A stretch of 31,088 nt of DNA from Proteiniphilum sp. UBA5267 (GTDB lineage: Bacteria > Bacteroidota > Bacteroidia > Bacteroidales > Dysgonomonadaceae): the NCBI GenBank assembly GCA_002411515.1, contig DHTF01000116.1, positions 6,647 to 37,734 of the forward strand. The letters are read 5' to 3'. Below the pieces are notes generated by a model. The model ran no database searches and was not told where the DNA came from. It was given only the letters and a program-made list of their open reading frames with translations. A program made the translations under genes and the position numbers. Below are positions 14,806 to 22,509 of the stretch, piece by piece; the first letter of the stretch is position 1, and the number at the start of each line of letters is the position of its first letter.

Positions 14806-16284
14806 TCACAGCCTCCACTCTACACCCTCTTTGGTGTCTTTCAGGGTAACGCCGGCTTCCTTCAGGGCATCCCTGATCTTGTCGGAGGTAGACCAATCCT
14901 TGCTATCGCGGGCCGACTGGCGAATATCAATGATCAGTCGCATCAGTCCTTCTATTACTCCACTTCCGGCTATTTGCTTTGTTTCATCTATCAGTCCTAG
15001 CACTTCGAAGATGAAGGTGTGCATGATTTTCTTCAATGTGACCAGATCTGTAGCTGTGAGAGTCTCCTTTTTGTCGAGTGCCGAATTGATGATGCGCACT
15101 CCTTCAAAAAGGTGGGCAATGAGCATGGGACTGTTAAAGTCATCGTCCATCGCCGCATAACAGCGTTGTTCCAGTTCGTTGATGTTCACCGAAGAGGATT
15201 CTGAAGGTGTTATCTTTTCCAAAGCAGAAAGGCTCTCCATCAGTTTCTTATAACCTTTCTCGGCGGCTTGCAGCGCTTCGTTGGAGAAGTCAAGCGTGCT
15301 TCGGTAATGCGACTGGGCCATGAAGAAACGAACAGTCATAGGAGTGTATCCTCGTTCCAATAGCGGATGGTCGCCGGTAAAAAGTTCTTTGGGGAGGAAA
15401 CCGTTGCCGGCACTTTTTGACATGCGTGCGCCGTTGACGGTGAGCATGTTGGTATGTACCCAGTATTTTACGGGCGTGGTATGATTGCATGCCTGCGACT
15501 GGGCGATCTCATTGGTGTGGTGTGTAGCCTGCAGATCCATGCCTCCACCGTGAATATCGAAGGTTGTTCCCAGGTACTTGGTGCTCATAGCCGAGCATTC
15601 GATGTGCCAGCCAGGAAAACCCCATCCCCAGGGTGAGGGCCACTGCATCAGCGTCTCAGGCTTTGCTTTGATCCAGAGGGCAAAATCGAGACGGCCTCTT
15701 TTTTCGTCCTGTCCGTCCAGCTCCCTTGTCCCTTCCATCAGGTCCTCCAGTTTGCGGTTGGTTAGCGTACCATAGTCGTGCTCGATACTGTATTTCTCCA
15801 CATCGAAGTAGACAGAACCATTCACCTCATAGGCATAACCTGCATCGAGAATCTTTTTAATCATTTCTATCTGTTCCAGGATGTGTCCGGTGGCAGTGGG
15901 TTCAATACTAGGGGGTAGCGTGTTAAAAAGCGCCAATACCTCATGGAACCCCAAGGTGTATTTTTGCACGATTTCCATTGGCTCGAGCTGTTCCAGCCTG
16001 GCCTTTTTCGCAAACTTATCATCCCCCTCATCCCGGTCTCCTTCCAGGTGACCTGCATCGGTGATGTTGCGCACATAGCGTACTTTGTAACCAATGTGAA
16101 GCAGATAACGGTAAATCAAATCAAAAGAGATGAATGTGCGGCAATTGCCCAGGTGGATATCGCTGTAGACAGTAGGACCGCACACATACATACCCACAAG
16201 GGGCGGGTGGAGCGGCTCAAATGCTTCTTTCTTCCGATTGAGTGTGTTGTAAACGAATAAATTGGTTTCCTTTTCTACATTCAT
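14806..16284 (-). CDS. cysS: Cysteinyl-tRNA synthetase
   Basis: The 492-residue class I enzyme shows the HIGH-type motif HLGN (44-47), the KMSKS-type motif MSKS (288-291) and the zinc ligands Cys35 (in CGPTVY), Cys230 (in HIEC) and the His-rich THHTNE near 254-259. The C-terminal helical anticodon region ends in GVEWRL, typical of the family. It charges tRNA-Cys with cysteine in the cytoplasm. It begins a minus-strand group with yaaA two bases downstream. Two overlapping candidate -7 elements lie at 16311-16326. Length and motif order are normal. Confidence 0.98.
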   Translation of the reverse strand: MNVEKETNLFVYNTLNRKKEAFEPLHPPLVGMYVCGPTVYSDIHLGNCRTFISFDLIYRYLLHIGYKVRYVRNITDAGHLEGDRDEGDDKFAKKARLEQLEPMEIVQKYTLGFHEVLALFNTLPPSIEPTATGHILEQIEMIKKILDAGYAYEVNGSVYFDVEKYSIEHDYGTLTNRKLEDLMEGTRELDGQDEKRGRLDFALWIKAKPETLMQWPSPWGWGFPGWHIECSAMSTKYLGTTFDIHGGGMDLQATHHTNEIAQSQACNHTTPVKYWVHTNMLTVNGARMSKSAGNGFLPKELFTGDHPLLERGYTPMTVRFFMAQSHYRSTLDFSNEALQAAEKGYKKLMESLSALEKITPSESSSVNINELEQRCYAAMDDDFNSPMLIAHLFEGVRIINSALDKKETLTATDLVTLKKIMHTFIFEVLGLIDETKQIAGSGVIEGLMRLIIDIRQSARDSKDWSTSDKIRDALKEAGVTLKDTKEGVEWRL

Positions 16285-16310
16285 ATTGGGGGATTTTTAT
16301 TTTTGAAAGA

Positions 16311-16326
16311 CAAATTTACAAATTTA
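16311..16326 (-). promoter_or_regulatory. Tandem -7 elements upstream of cysS
   Basis: The minus strand carries TAAATTTG twice (16318-16311 and 16326-16319), both exact matches to TAnnTTTG. A TTTG at 16344-16341 lies 22 bases before the first copy, close to the usual -33 spacing. Position 27-42 bases before the cysS ATG is suitable. Confidence 0.5.
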
Positions 16327-16375
16327 TGCGGTATGATCAGCAAATCGATTGAAAAAGAAAAAAATGCACCACTTC

Positions 16376-16407
16376 TTGTGTTGTTTTGCAATATTTTAAT
16401 ACTTTTG
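16376..16407 (+). promoter_or_regulatory. Promoter of the DUF5020-NCS2 pair
   Basis: TACTTTTG (16400-16407) matches the -7 consensus exactly. A TTG at 16376-16378 lies 21 bases upstream as a -33 candidate. The element is 39 bases before the ATG at 16447, and the leader between them is AT-rich with a run of T just before the start. Confidence 0.6.
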
Positions 16408-16446
16408 CGGTTCTGTTACATTCACTAATCTTCAAATTTTTTTTTT

Positions 16447-17148
16447 ATGTCACGTAAAATCTTACTTACACTTCTTTTGTTCTCTTCACTGGGTGCCCTT
16501 CGTGCACAAAATCTGCAGTTGCATTTCGACCCGAGACACACTTTTTATGGGAGTGATGTACCTACTGCATCACAAAATTATCTTACAGCCACCTTTGAGA
16601 TGTTCAAGCCGGATCAATGGGGAAGCACTTTTATGTTTGTGGATTTTGATTTGAACAACAGCAAAAAGAACATCGGCCTGGTCTATGCAGAGATTGCCCG
16701 TGAATTCAAAATCGGCGATTTTCCGTTGATGCCTCATCTCGAATTTAACGGTGGATTAGGCAACGGCTTTTCAATCCCGTCCTCCTATATGGCTGGTTTC
16801 GGTTATCCCTTCCAGTTGGGTAACTTCTTCATGAGCACCTATGTGGCATATAAGTTGAACGCCTTCCAGGAGGTGAGCAACGATGCACAGTGGACTGTCA
16901 CCTGGAACGCAACTGTTGCCGATGGCAAGCTGTCACTGGCCGGATTTCTTGATTTGTGGTCAGAAAACAAGGATCATACGGGAGCTGAGTCAGGGAAAAA
17001 GCTTATCATGTTAAGTGAACCGCAGCTTTGGTATAACTTCACCCCCAATTTCGCGCTGGGTACCGAGGTAGAGCTTAGTTACAACTTCGTAGTGGGTCCC
17101 AATCATTTCTACGCTATCCCCACGCTGGCTACCAAGTGGAATTTCTAA
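16447..17148 (+). CDS. DUF5020 outer-membrane beta-barrel, probable Tsx-like nucleoside/nucleobase channel
   Basis: The 233-residue product has a signal peptide (residues 1-20, ending ALRAQ) and then a succession of short amphipathic strands with aromatic girdles, ending in the terminal phenylalanine (KWNF) typical of outer-membrane barrels. Segments such as LQLHFDPRH, TFEMFKPDQWGSTFMFVDFDL and LWYNFTPNFALGTEVELSYN recall DUF5020, distantly like the Tsx nucleoside channel. It lies 18 bases upstream of a purine permease gene and shares one promoter with it, which supports a role in bringing nucleobases or nucleosides through the outer membrane. Substrate is inferred from context and not shown by sequence. 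Confidence 0.82.
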   Translation: MSRKILLTLLLFSSLGALRAQNLQLHFDPRHTFYGSDVPTASQNYLTATFEMFKPDQWGSTFMFVDFDLNNSKKNIGLVYAEIAREFKIGDFPLMPHLEFNGGLGNGFSIPSSYMAGFGYPFQLGNFFMSTYVAYKLNAFQEVSNDAQWTVTWNATVADGKLSLAGFLDLWSENKDHTGAESGKKLIMLSEPQLWYNFTPNFALGTEVELSYNFVVGPNHFYAIPTLATKWNF

Positions 17149-17166
17149 CATTTAACAAACAACATC

Positions 17167-18477
17167 ATGCTGGAAAAACTTTTCAAGTTAAAACAAAATA
17201 ACACCACGGTACGCACCGAGTTGGTCGCAGGAGTTATCACTTTCCTCACCATGTCTTATATTCTGGTGGTAAACCCCAATATCCTGAGTGCATCGGGAAT
17301 GGATAAAGCCGCACTGTTCACCGCTACAGCACTTGCCAGTGTGTTAGGAACCCTGTTTATGGCGTTCATCCCCAACCTGCCCATCGCGCAGGCTCCCGGT
17401 ATGGGATTAAACTCTTTCTTTGCTTTCTCGGTGGTGCTTGGTTTGGGATACTCCTGGCAGATGGCGCTCACAGCTGTTTTCATAGAAGGTATCATCTTCA
17501 TTATCCTGACCTTTTTTAACGTGCGCGAACTGATTGTAAAAAGTATCCCTGCGTCGATCAAAAACGCTATTCCAGTGGGTATTGGGCTCTTCATCACATT
17601 CCTCGGCTTGCAGAATGCAGGACTGATTGTCAGGGACGAAAACACCATGGTCACCTTGGGAGCCATGTCGAACCCACACGTGTGGGTTGCTTCACTGGGA
17701 CTTATTTTGACCGCGGTGTTGTATTATAAAAAAGTGCATGGTGCTTTTTTGATTGGGATTGTGGGAGCCACTGTTTTTGCGATCATCCTGGGACTTGTGC
17801 AGATGCCTTCGGGAAGTATTGTTGCGCTGCCGCCCGATATTTCTCCTGTTTTTGCAAAATTTGAATGGCAAAATATCTTTACGCTCGATATGCTGATCGT
17901 GGTATTCACCTTTCTTTTTGTGAATCTGTTCGATACCATTGGTACACTGTTGGGTGTGGCTTCTAAAGTTGGAATAACCGACGAAGAAGGCAATTTTCCG
18001 CAAATCAAGAAAGCGTTGTTCGCTGATGCCCTGGGTACCACCTTTGGTGCGGTAATAGGTACCAGTACGGTGACTTCTTACGTGGAAAGTGCTTCGGGTG
18101 TGGCTGTGGGTGGACGTACCGGCTTGACCTCTCTCTCCACTGCAGCCATGTTCCTGCTGGCTCTGTTTCTGGCTCCTCTTTTTCTGATGGTTCCCGCAGC
18201 AGCTACCGCACCAGCTCTCATCCTGGTAGGTTTGTTCATGATTACTTCGGTAGTGAAGATCAATTTTGATAATATGACAGAAGCATTGCCAGCCTTCCTC
18301 ACCATCGTGATGATGCCTTTTGCTTTCAGCATTGCCCAGGGAATTGTTTTTGGTATGTTGTCATACGTGCTGCTGAAAGCATTAAGCGGTAAATGGAAAC
18401 ATATATCGGCGACCATGTGGGTCATATTTGTGCTGTTCATCGTGAAAATGGTCCTCGATGGGATGAATGTAATGTAG
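17167..18477 (+). CDS. NCS2-family purine permease (AzgA/PbuG/GhxP group)
   Basis: This 436-residue inner-membrane protein carries the AzgA-group signatures: the N-terminal TELVAGVITFLTMSYILVVN, APGMGLNSFFAF near residues 76-87, SIKNAIPVGIGLFI near 130-143, FDTIGTLLGV near 255-264, and the half-helix TSTVTSYVESASGVAVGGRT around 299-318. Family members import hypoxanthine, guanine or adenine by proton symport. About 12-14 membrane segments are expected. Directly downstream of the DUF5020 barrel, it completes a likely two-membrane purine salvage route. Specificity among purines is not decided. Confidence 0.93.
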   Translation: MLEKLFKLKQNNTTVRTELVAGVITFLTMSYILVVNPNILSASGMDKAALFTATALASVLGTLFMAFIPNLPIAQAPGMGLNSFFAFSVVLGLGYSWQMALTAVFIEGIIFIILTFFNVRELIVKSIPASIKNAIPVGIGLFITFLGLQNAGLIVRDENTMVTLGAMSNPHVWVASLGLILTAVLYYKKVHGAFLIGIVGATVFAIILGLVQMPSGSIVALPPDISPVFAKFEWQNIFTLDMLIVVFTFLFVNLFDTIGTLLGVASKVGITDEEGNFPQIKKALFADALGTTFGAVIGTSTVTSYVESASGVAVGGRTGLTSLSTAAMFLLALFLAPLFLMVPAAATAPALILVGLFMITSVVKINFDNMTEALPAFLTIVMMPFAFSIAQGIVFGMLSYVLLKALSGKWKHISATMWVIFVLFIVKMVLDGMNVM

Positions 18478-18494
18478 TATCTGCCGGTCAGCAT

Positions 18495-18543
18495 CCTCCT
18501 GCTTCTTGCTGATTATTTATTCAATTTACAGCAAGGTAGGAGG
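18495..18543 (+). terminator. Imperfect inverted repeat after the NCS2 gene
   Basis: CCTCCTGCTTCTTGCTG (18495-18511) pairs imperfectly with CAGCAAGGTAGGAGG (18529-18543), leaving a 17-base loop. T-rich sequence follows (to 18560). It could end transcription of the purine permease unit. It ends 7 bases before the efp -33 element. Confidence 0.3.
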
Positions 18544-18550
18544 GTATTCG

Positions 18551-18582
18551 TTTGCTTTTTAGCGATGAATTGACTACTTTTG
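18551..18582 (+). promoter_or_regulatory. efp promoter, close to the Bacteroidetes consensus
   Basis: TTTG at 18551-18554 and TACTTTTG at 18575-18582 are separated by 20 bases, matching TTTG-N19-21-TAnnTTTG. The -7 element ends 39 bases before the efp ATG. Confidence 0.75.
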
Positions 18583-18621
18583 CGCTCTCATACAAAACAT
18601 TATCAAAATTAATTCATTTTT

Positions 18622-19188
18622 ATGGCAACAACCGCTGATTTCAGGAACGGGATGTGCATCGACCTGGATGGACAATATTACTTTATCGTTGAATTTCTCC
18701 ACGTAAAACCTGGTAAAGGTGCCGCATTTGTGCGTACCAAGTTGAAAAATGTAGCCACCGGGCGCATTCTCGACAAGACCTTTAACTCGGGAGTGAAGGT
18801 GGATGAAGTTCGCATAGAACGCCGTTCTTTCCAATATCTGTATCGCGACGATATGGGATACAATTTCATGAATACCGAAACGTTCGAGCAGCTTCCCATA
18901 CCAGGCGAGCAAATCGAAGGAGTGCAGTTCCTGAAAGAAGGAGATGTGGTGGAGGTGCAGATTCATGCCGAAAGTGGTACCATCCTTACTGCTGAAATGC
19001 CCACCCACGTGGTGCTGGAAATTACCTACACGGAACCGGGTATCAAAGGCGATACTGCTACCAATACGCTAAAGCCGGCAACGGTTGAAACAGGAGCGGA
19101 GGTACGCGTACCACTCTTCATCAATACAGGTGAAAAAATAAAAGTGGACACCCGCGACGGATCTTACGTGGAACGCGTTAGAGAGTGA
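18622..19188 (+). CDS. efp: Translation elongation factor P
   Basis: This 188-residue protein has the three-domain EF-P layout: a KOW-like N-terminal domain with [16 protein letters not shown], a central OB domain and a C-terminal OB domain ending [17 protein letters not shown], a family signature. EF-P enters the ribosome between the P and E sites and relieves stalling at polyproline. The conserved lysine that other bacteria modify corresponds to K32 at the loop tip (PGKG). No EpmA/EpmB-type modification gene is present in this window. It has its own promoter and stands ahead of radC, which has a separate promoter. Confidence 0.97.
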   Translation: MATTADFRNGMCIDLDGQYYFIVEFLHVKPGKGAAFVRTKLKNVATGRILDKTFNSGVKVDEVRIERRSFQYLYRDDMGYNFMNTETFEQLPIPGEQIEGVQFLKEGDVVEVQIHAESGTILTAEMPTHVVLEITYTEPGIKGDTATNTLKPATVETGAEVRVPLFINTGEKIKVDTRDGSYVERVRE

Positions 19189-19203
19189 TGGGATAAAAAG
19201 TTG

Positions 19204-19234
19204 TTTGTCACTTCGTTATTTCTTTGTATGTTTG
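19204..19234 (+). promoter_or_regulatory. radC promoter
   Basis: TTTG at 19204-19207 and TATGTTTG at 19227-19234 are separated by 19 bases, a full match to the Bacteroidetes consensus. It lies just downstream of the efp stop and ends 28 bases before the radC ATG. Confidence 0.7.
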
Positions 19235-19258
19235 TTTCGTTTTATGACTGAAACGAAA
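19235..19258 (+). promoter_or_regulatory. Inverted repeat in the radC leader
   Basis: TTTCGTTT (19235-19242) and AAACGAAA (19251-19258) are perfect inverted copies around TATGACTG. The repeat begins directly after the -7 element and ends four bases before the radC ATG. It could be a repressor operator over the transcription start or an RNA hairpin that hides the ribosome-binding region. Confidence 0.5.
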
Positions 19259-19262
19259 TATC

Positions 19263-19952
19263 ATGAACAAGTTAAGCATCAAAGAATGGGCCGAAGAAGA
19301 CCGTCCACGCGAGAAGTTACTCCTAAAGGGGGCATCGGCCCTGTCTAACTCCGAGTTGTTGGCAATTTTGATCGGCTCGGGCAATAGGGAGATGAGTGCC
19401 GTAGAGTTGGGTAAGCGTATTTTGCAGCAGGCCGGTAATGATCTCAATCAGCTGGGAAAGATGGGGGTCTCTGACCTCACCAGACAGTTCAAAGGAATTG
19501 GTCCGGCAAAGGCGATCACATTGATTGCTGCGTTGGAATTGGGAAGGAGGCGAAAGTCGATTGAAGGGAAGGTGAAGAAAAAAATAACATCGTCGCACGA
19601 TGCTTATCACTTTCTCTTCCCCATTCTATCTGATCTGAACCACGAGGAGACCTGGGCTCTGTTGACTGACCGCTCCAATCAAGTGGTGACCACCATGCAG
19701 GTAAGTCGTGGTGGTATCTCCGGCACAGTGGTGGATGTCCGGTTGGTACTTAGGGAAGCGCTCAATCATTATGCCTCGGGCATCATTCTGGGACATAATC
19801 ACCCTTCGGGAAACAGCCACCCAAGTCCGCAGGATACCCAGATCACGAAGAAACTGAAAGAAGCTGCTCAATGGATGGATATCTCCTTGCTCGATCACAT
19901 CATCGTATGTGGTGATCATTATTTCAGTTATGCCGATGAGGGTATCATCTGA
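19263..19952 (+). CDS. radC: RadC/JAMM-domain protein
   Basis: This 229-residue product has an N-terminal helix-hairpin-helix region (about residues 70-92, FKGIGPAKAITLIAALELG) and a C-terminal JAB1/MPN/Mov34 domain with the zinc motif HNHPSGNSHPSPQD (H178, H180, D191), where a zinc metalloenzyme centre is expected. RadC proteins were once linked to DNA repair, but their biochemical role is unsettled. Length is typical (about 220-230). The start is fixed by the promoter at 19204-19234 and by the conserved KEWAEEDRPREKLL N-terminus. The leader contains an inverted repeat abutting the start codon. Confidence 0.95.
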   Translation: MNKLSIKEWAEEDRPREKLLLKGASALSNSELLAILIGSGNREMSAVELGKRILQQAGNDLNQLGKMGVSDLTRQFKGIGPAKAITLIAALELGRRRKSIEGKVKKKITSSHDAYHFLFPILSDLNHEETWALLTDRSNQVVTTMQVSRGGISGTVVDVRLVLREALNHYASGIILGHNHPSGNSHPSPQDTQITKKLKEAAQWMDISLLDHIIVCGDHYFSYADEGII

Positions 19953-20001
19953 GGGGAGTAAACAATATCCCGAAAAATCGGTTTAATAAGAAAAGCGGAT
20001 T

Positions 20002-20319
20002 ATGAACGAGGAATTACAAGCATTACAAGATAAAATAGTGGTCATGCTTCGCACCGTGTATGACCCCGAAATACCGGTCAATATCTACGACCTGGGGATG
20101 ATTTACGATGTGGACATCGATGACCATAACAATGTAGCTATCGAGATGACCTTTACATCGCCCAGTTGTCCCGCTGCTGACTTCATCCTGATGGATGTGC
20201 AGCTTAAGGTGGAGTCGATACCCGAGGTGAATAGCCTGGATATCAACCTTACTTTCGATCCTCCCTGGGATCGTTCCATGATGAGTGAAGAGGCCTTGCT
20301 GGAGCTGGGAATGATGTAA
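20002..20319 (+). CDS. SufT-like DUF59/MIP18 iron-sulfur assembly factor
   Basis: The 105-residue single-domain protein carries the DUF59 motifs DPEIPVNIYDLGMIY (residues 21-35) and TSPSCPAAD (52-60) with the conserved Cys56. Relatives, including SufT and the eukaryotic CIA factor MIP18, help mature Fe-S proteins. No other suf gene is visible here. It lies 49 bases after radC and 25 bases before the LpxH-like gene, so it may be co-transcribed with either. Phenylacetate PaaD proteins share the domain but are longer and occur with other paa genes, which are absent. Confidence 0.88.
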   Translation: MNEELQALQDKIVVMLRTVYDPEIPVNIYDLGMIYDVDIDDHNNVAIEMTFTSPSCPAADFILMDVQLKVESIPEVNSLDINLTFDPPWDRSMMSEEALLELGMM

Positions 20320-20344
20320 TTTGCCAGTGACTTCAGTGAAGAGT

Positions 20345-21094
20345 ATGACCGTGAACAAGAAATTTTATTTTCTCTCCGATGCCCATCTGGGTTCTGTATC
20401 GCATATCAGTTCCCTTGACGCAGAGCGTAAATTGTGTCGGTGGCTCGACGCTGTGAAACAGGATGCGGCAGCGATTTATCTCCTGGGCGATATCTTCGAT
20501 TACTGGTTCGAATACAAACATGTGGTGCCGAAAGGTTTCACTCGTTTGCTGGGCAAACTGGCTGAGGTGACCGATGCCGGAGTGGAAGTTCATTTTTTTA
20601 TCGGGAACCACGATATATGGCTCACCGATTACCTTACGAAAGAATGTGGAATGATTCTTCATTTCGGACCACTGACGACCGACATTCAAGGGAAGAAATT
20701 TTTTCTGGCGCATGGAGATGGGCTGGGCGATGAATCGCGTTCGTTCCAACTACTGCGGAAAATGTTTCACAGCCAATTTCTGAGAAAATGCTTCTCCGCC
20801 ATCCACCCCAGGTGGACCGTACCGCTGGCACATGTCTGGTCGAACAGCAGCCGCGAGAGCGGTGGTGTGCAAGAGTATCTGGGTGAAGATCGCGAATACC
20901 TGATCCGTTTTGCGAAAGAAAAGCTGACCGTGGCTCCCGATATCAACTATTTTGTTTTTGGTCATCGCCATATTTTACTGAATCTTCCCATCGCAGAGCA
21001 GAGTCATGTTGTCATGTTAGGTGATTGGATCACCTTCTTCTCTTATGCTGTTTTTGACGGAGAAACCATGAAGCTGGAGCAATTTGAATTCTGA
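20345..21094 (+). CDS. lpxH: UDP-2,3-diacylglucosamine diphosphatase, LpxH-like calcineurin phosphoesterase
   Basis: The ATG at 20345 gives 249 residues starting MTVNKKFYFLSDAHLG, with an A/G-rich CAGTGAAGAG just before it; an in-frame TTG at 20321 would add eight unlikely residues. Metallophosphoesterase motifs are in order: SDAHLG (D12, H14), GDIFD (48-52), GNHD (87-90), HGDG (123-126) and GHRH (206-209). The enzyme should cleave UDP-2,3-diacylglucosamine to lipid X in lipid A synthesis at the inner membrane face. Bacteroidota LpxH-like proteins are diverse, so the symbol is likely but not certain. The gene is convergent with the RNA methyltransferase gene, with 77 bases between. Confidence 0.85.
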   Translation: MTVNKKFYFLSDAHLGSVSHISSLDAERKLCRWLDAVKQDAAAIYLLGDIFDYWFEYKHVVPKGFTRLLGKLAEVTDAGVEVHFFIGNHDIWLTDYLTKECGMILHFGPLTTDIQGKKFFLAHGDGLGDESRSFQLLRKMFHSQFLRKCFSAIHPRWTVPLAHVWSNSSRESGGVQEYLGEDREYLIRFAKEKLTVAPDINYFVFGHRHILLNLPIAEQSHVVMLGDWITFFSYAVFDGETMKLEQFEF

Positions 21095-21171
21095 AGACAG
21101 AGAAGAGATTGACTACGCCTTGTGAGATTCCGTGATGCAACATCCCCACAAACGAAAATATACCTGTAGGA

Positions 21172-21705
21172 TTACACCAGTTTCCTGAAAAAGTCCCAGA
21201 TGACAATTCCTGCTGTCACCGACACATTCAGGGAATGTTTGGTGCCATATTGGGGAATTTCTATGCAGCCGTCGGCAGCATCTACGATGGCTTGTTGTAC
21301 TCCATGTACCTCATGACCGAAGATGACGGCATATTTTTTCTCTTTCTCCAAAGTGATCGTTTCCAATGAAATGCTGTTTTCAGCCTGTTCAATGGAAAAA
21401 ACAGTGTAACCGTCTTTTTTCAATGTCTGCAGTGCTTCCTGGGTCTCCTCGAAATAACGCCAGCTGACCGCATCCTCTGCCCCAAGGGCTGTTTTATGAA
21501 TCTCCACATTGGGTGGCGTGGCGGTGATGCCACAGAGCAGAATCTCTGTTACACGGAAGGCGTCGCTTGTCCGGAAGACCGATCCGATATTATGCTGGCT
21601 GCGTACATTGTCAAGCACCACCACCAGTGGAATCTTCGCGGCTTCCTGGTATGCTTCCACACTCAGACGGTTTAGCTCTTCAAGCTTCAGTTTTCTTCGT
21701 TTCAT
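21172..21705 (-). CDS. SpoU/TrmH-family RNA 2'-O-methyltransferase
   Basis: This 177-residue protein shows all three SPOUT motifs: NVRSQHNIGSVFRTSDAF (motif 1, with the catalytic Arg), IFGHEVHGV (motif 2) and IEIPQYGTKHSLNVSVTAGI (motif 3), which form the knotted AdoMet site. It should methylate a ribose 2'-OH in tRNA or rRNA. It lacks the N-terminal L30e-like substrate-binding domain of RlmB, so it is closer to small TrmH/TrmL-like proteins. Target position is not readable. It follows the glycosyltransferase genes by 75 bases on the same strand. Confidence 0.93.
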   Translation of the reverse strand: MKRRKLKLEELNRLSVEAYQEAAKIPLVVVLDNVRSQHNIGSVFRTSDAFRVTEILLCGITATPPNVEIHKTALGAEDAVSWRYFEETQEALQTLKKDGYTVFSIEQAENSISLETITLEKEKKYAVIFGHEVHGVQQAIVDAADGCIEIPQYGTKHSLNVSVTAGIVIWDFFRKLV

Positions 21706-21780
21706 ATTTTTAGCGGTCAGTTCTCAGCTTTTGGAATGAGACCTTTTTATCTTGTTCAGTTTTGTTTAATCTTCCTCTGG

Positions 21781-22509
21781 TTATTTCACTATCGCCCGTA
21801 TCAGAAACCAAATGTGATGCAGCAAGGTAGATAGTTGTCCGTAATGTTTTACCATGATGCGATAACGCTCTTTCAAAGAAGCTTTCCGGTTAGCGGTAGT
21901 CATTCCCTCATGGAGATAGTTGATAAGAGTGAGGTGGGTGTTGTGCAGGTTCTTAGATTTCTTCATCATGCGGATGCACCAGTCGAAATCGGATGAATAA
22001 CGGTAGGAGAGATCGTACGGTTCAAAAAGTTCCTTTTTTACAATAAATGCTTGGTGACATACCAGCATTCCCTGTTTGAAACTTTTCCAGGATAGTTTCT
22101 CCGGTGCGCGCAGTCTGCGCATATGGAGAAAAAAACCTTTCTCATTCACGATGGCTGTTTCGCCGTACAAGATGTCGGGTGATTCTCCGTCGTCTATGGT
22201 ACGCATCATCTTCTCTACAGTGTCGGACGCGAAAAAGGTATCCCCCGCATTCAGGAAGCAGAGATAGTCTCCAGAAGATCTTGTGAAAGCTTTGTTCATC
22301 GCATCGTAGAGTCCCTTGTCCGGTTCGCTTACCCAATTTAGTTTTTCATTTTCATATTGTTGAATCAGCTCCACGGTGTTGTCTCTTGAATTCCCGTCGG
22401 CGATCACGTGTTCAATATAAGGGTAAGATTGTCCCTGGACGCTTTGCAATGTACGTTCCAGTGTGTGTTGTGCATTGTAAGTGACAGTGATGACCGATAG
22501 TTTCTTCAT
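21781..22509 (-). CDS. Family 2 glycosyltransferase
   Basis: The 242-residue GT-A fold enzyme begins with the typical SVITVTYNAQHTLERTLQSV strand-helix, then DGNSRDNT (38-45), EPDKGLYDAMNKAF (62-75) and LNAGD (86-90), which is the DxD-like metal/nucleotide-sugar site. The SSDFDW segment near residue 170 holds the expected acidic base region. It resembles WcaE-type colanic-acid and O-antigen transferases and should add one sugar at the cytoplasmic side. It has no membrane anchor beyond a hydrophobic C-terminal helix. It overlaps the preceding GT4 gene by 4 bases. Confidence 0.92.
   Translation of the reverse strand: MKKLSVITVTYNAQHTLERTLQSVQGQSYPYIEHVIADGNSRDNTVELIQQYENEKLNWVSEPDKGLYDAMNKAFTRSSGDYLCFLNAGDTFFASDTVEKMMRTIDDGESPDILYGETAIVNEKGFFLHMRRLRAPEKLSWKSFKQGMLVCHQAFIVKKELFEPYDLSYRYSSDFDWCIRMMKKSKNLHNTHLTLINYLHEGMTTANRKASLKERYRIMVKHYGQLSTLLHHIWFLIRAIVK

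Noticed and set aside
14812..14816. GGAGG eight bases before yaaA as a true Shine-Dalgarno
   Set aside because: The bases encode the conserved Trp-Arg at the end of CysS, so the match may be accidental.
19970..19990. CCGA-AAAA-TCGG mini-hairpin after radC as a terminator
   Set aside because: Only a four-base stem with no proper T-run follows; too weak to call.
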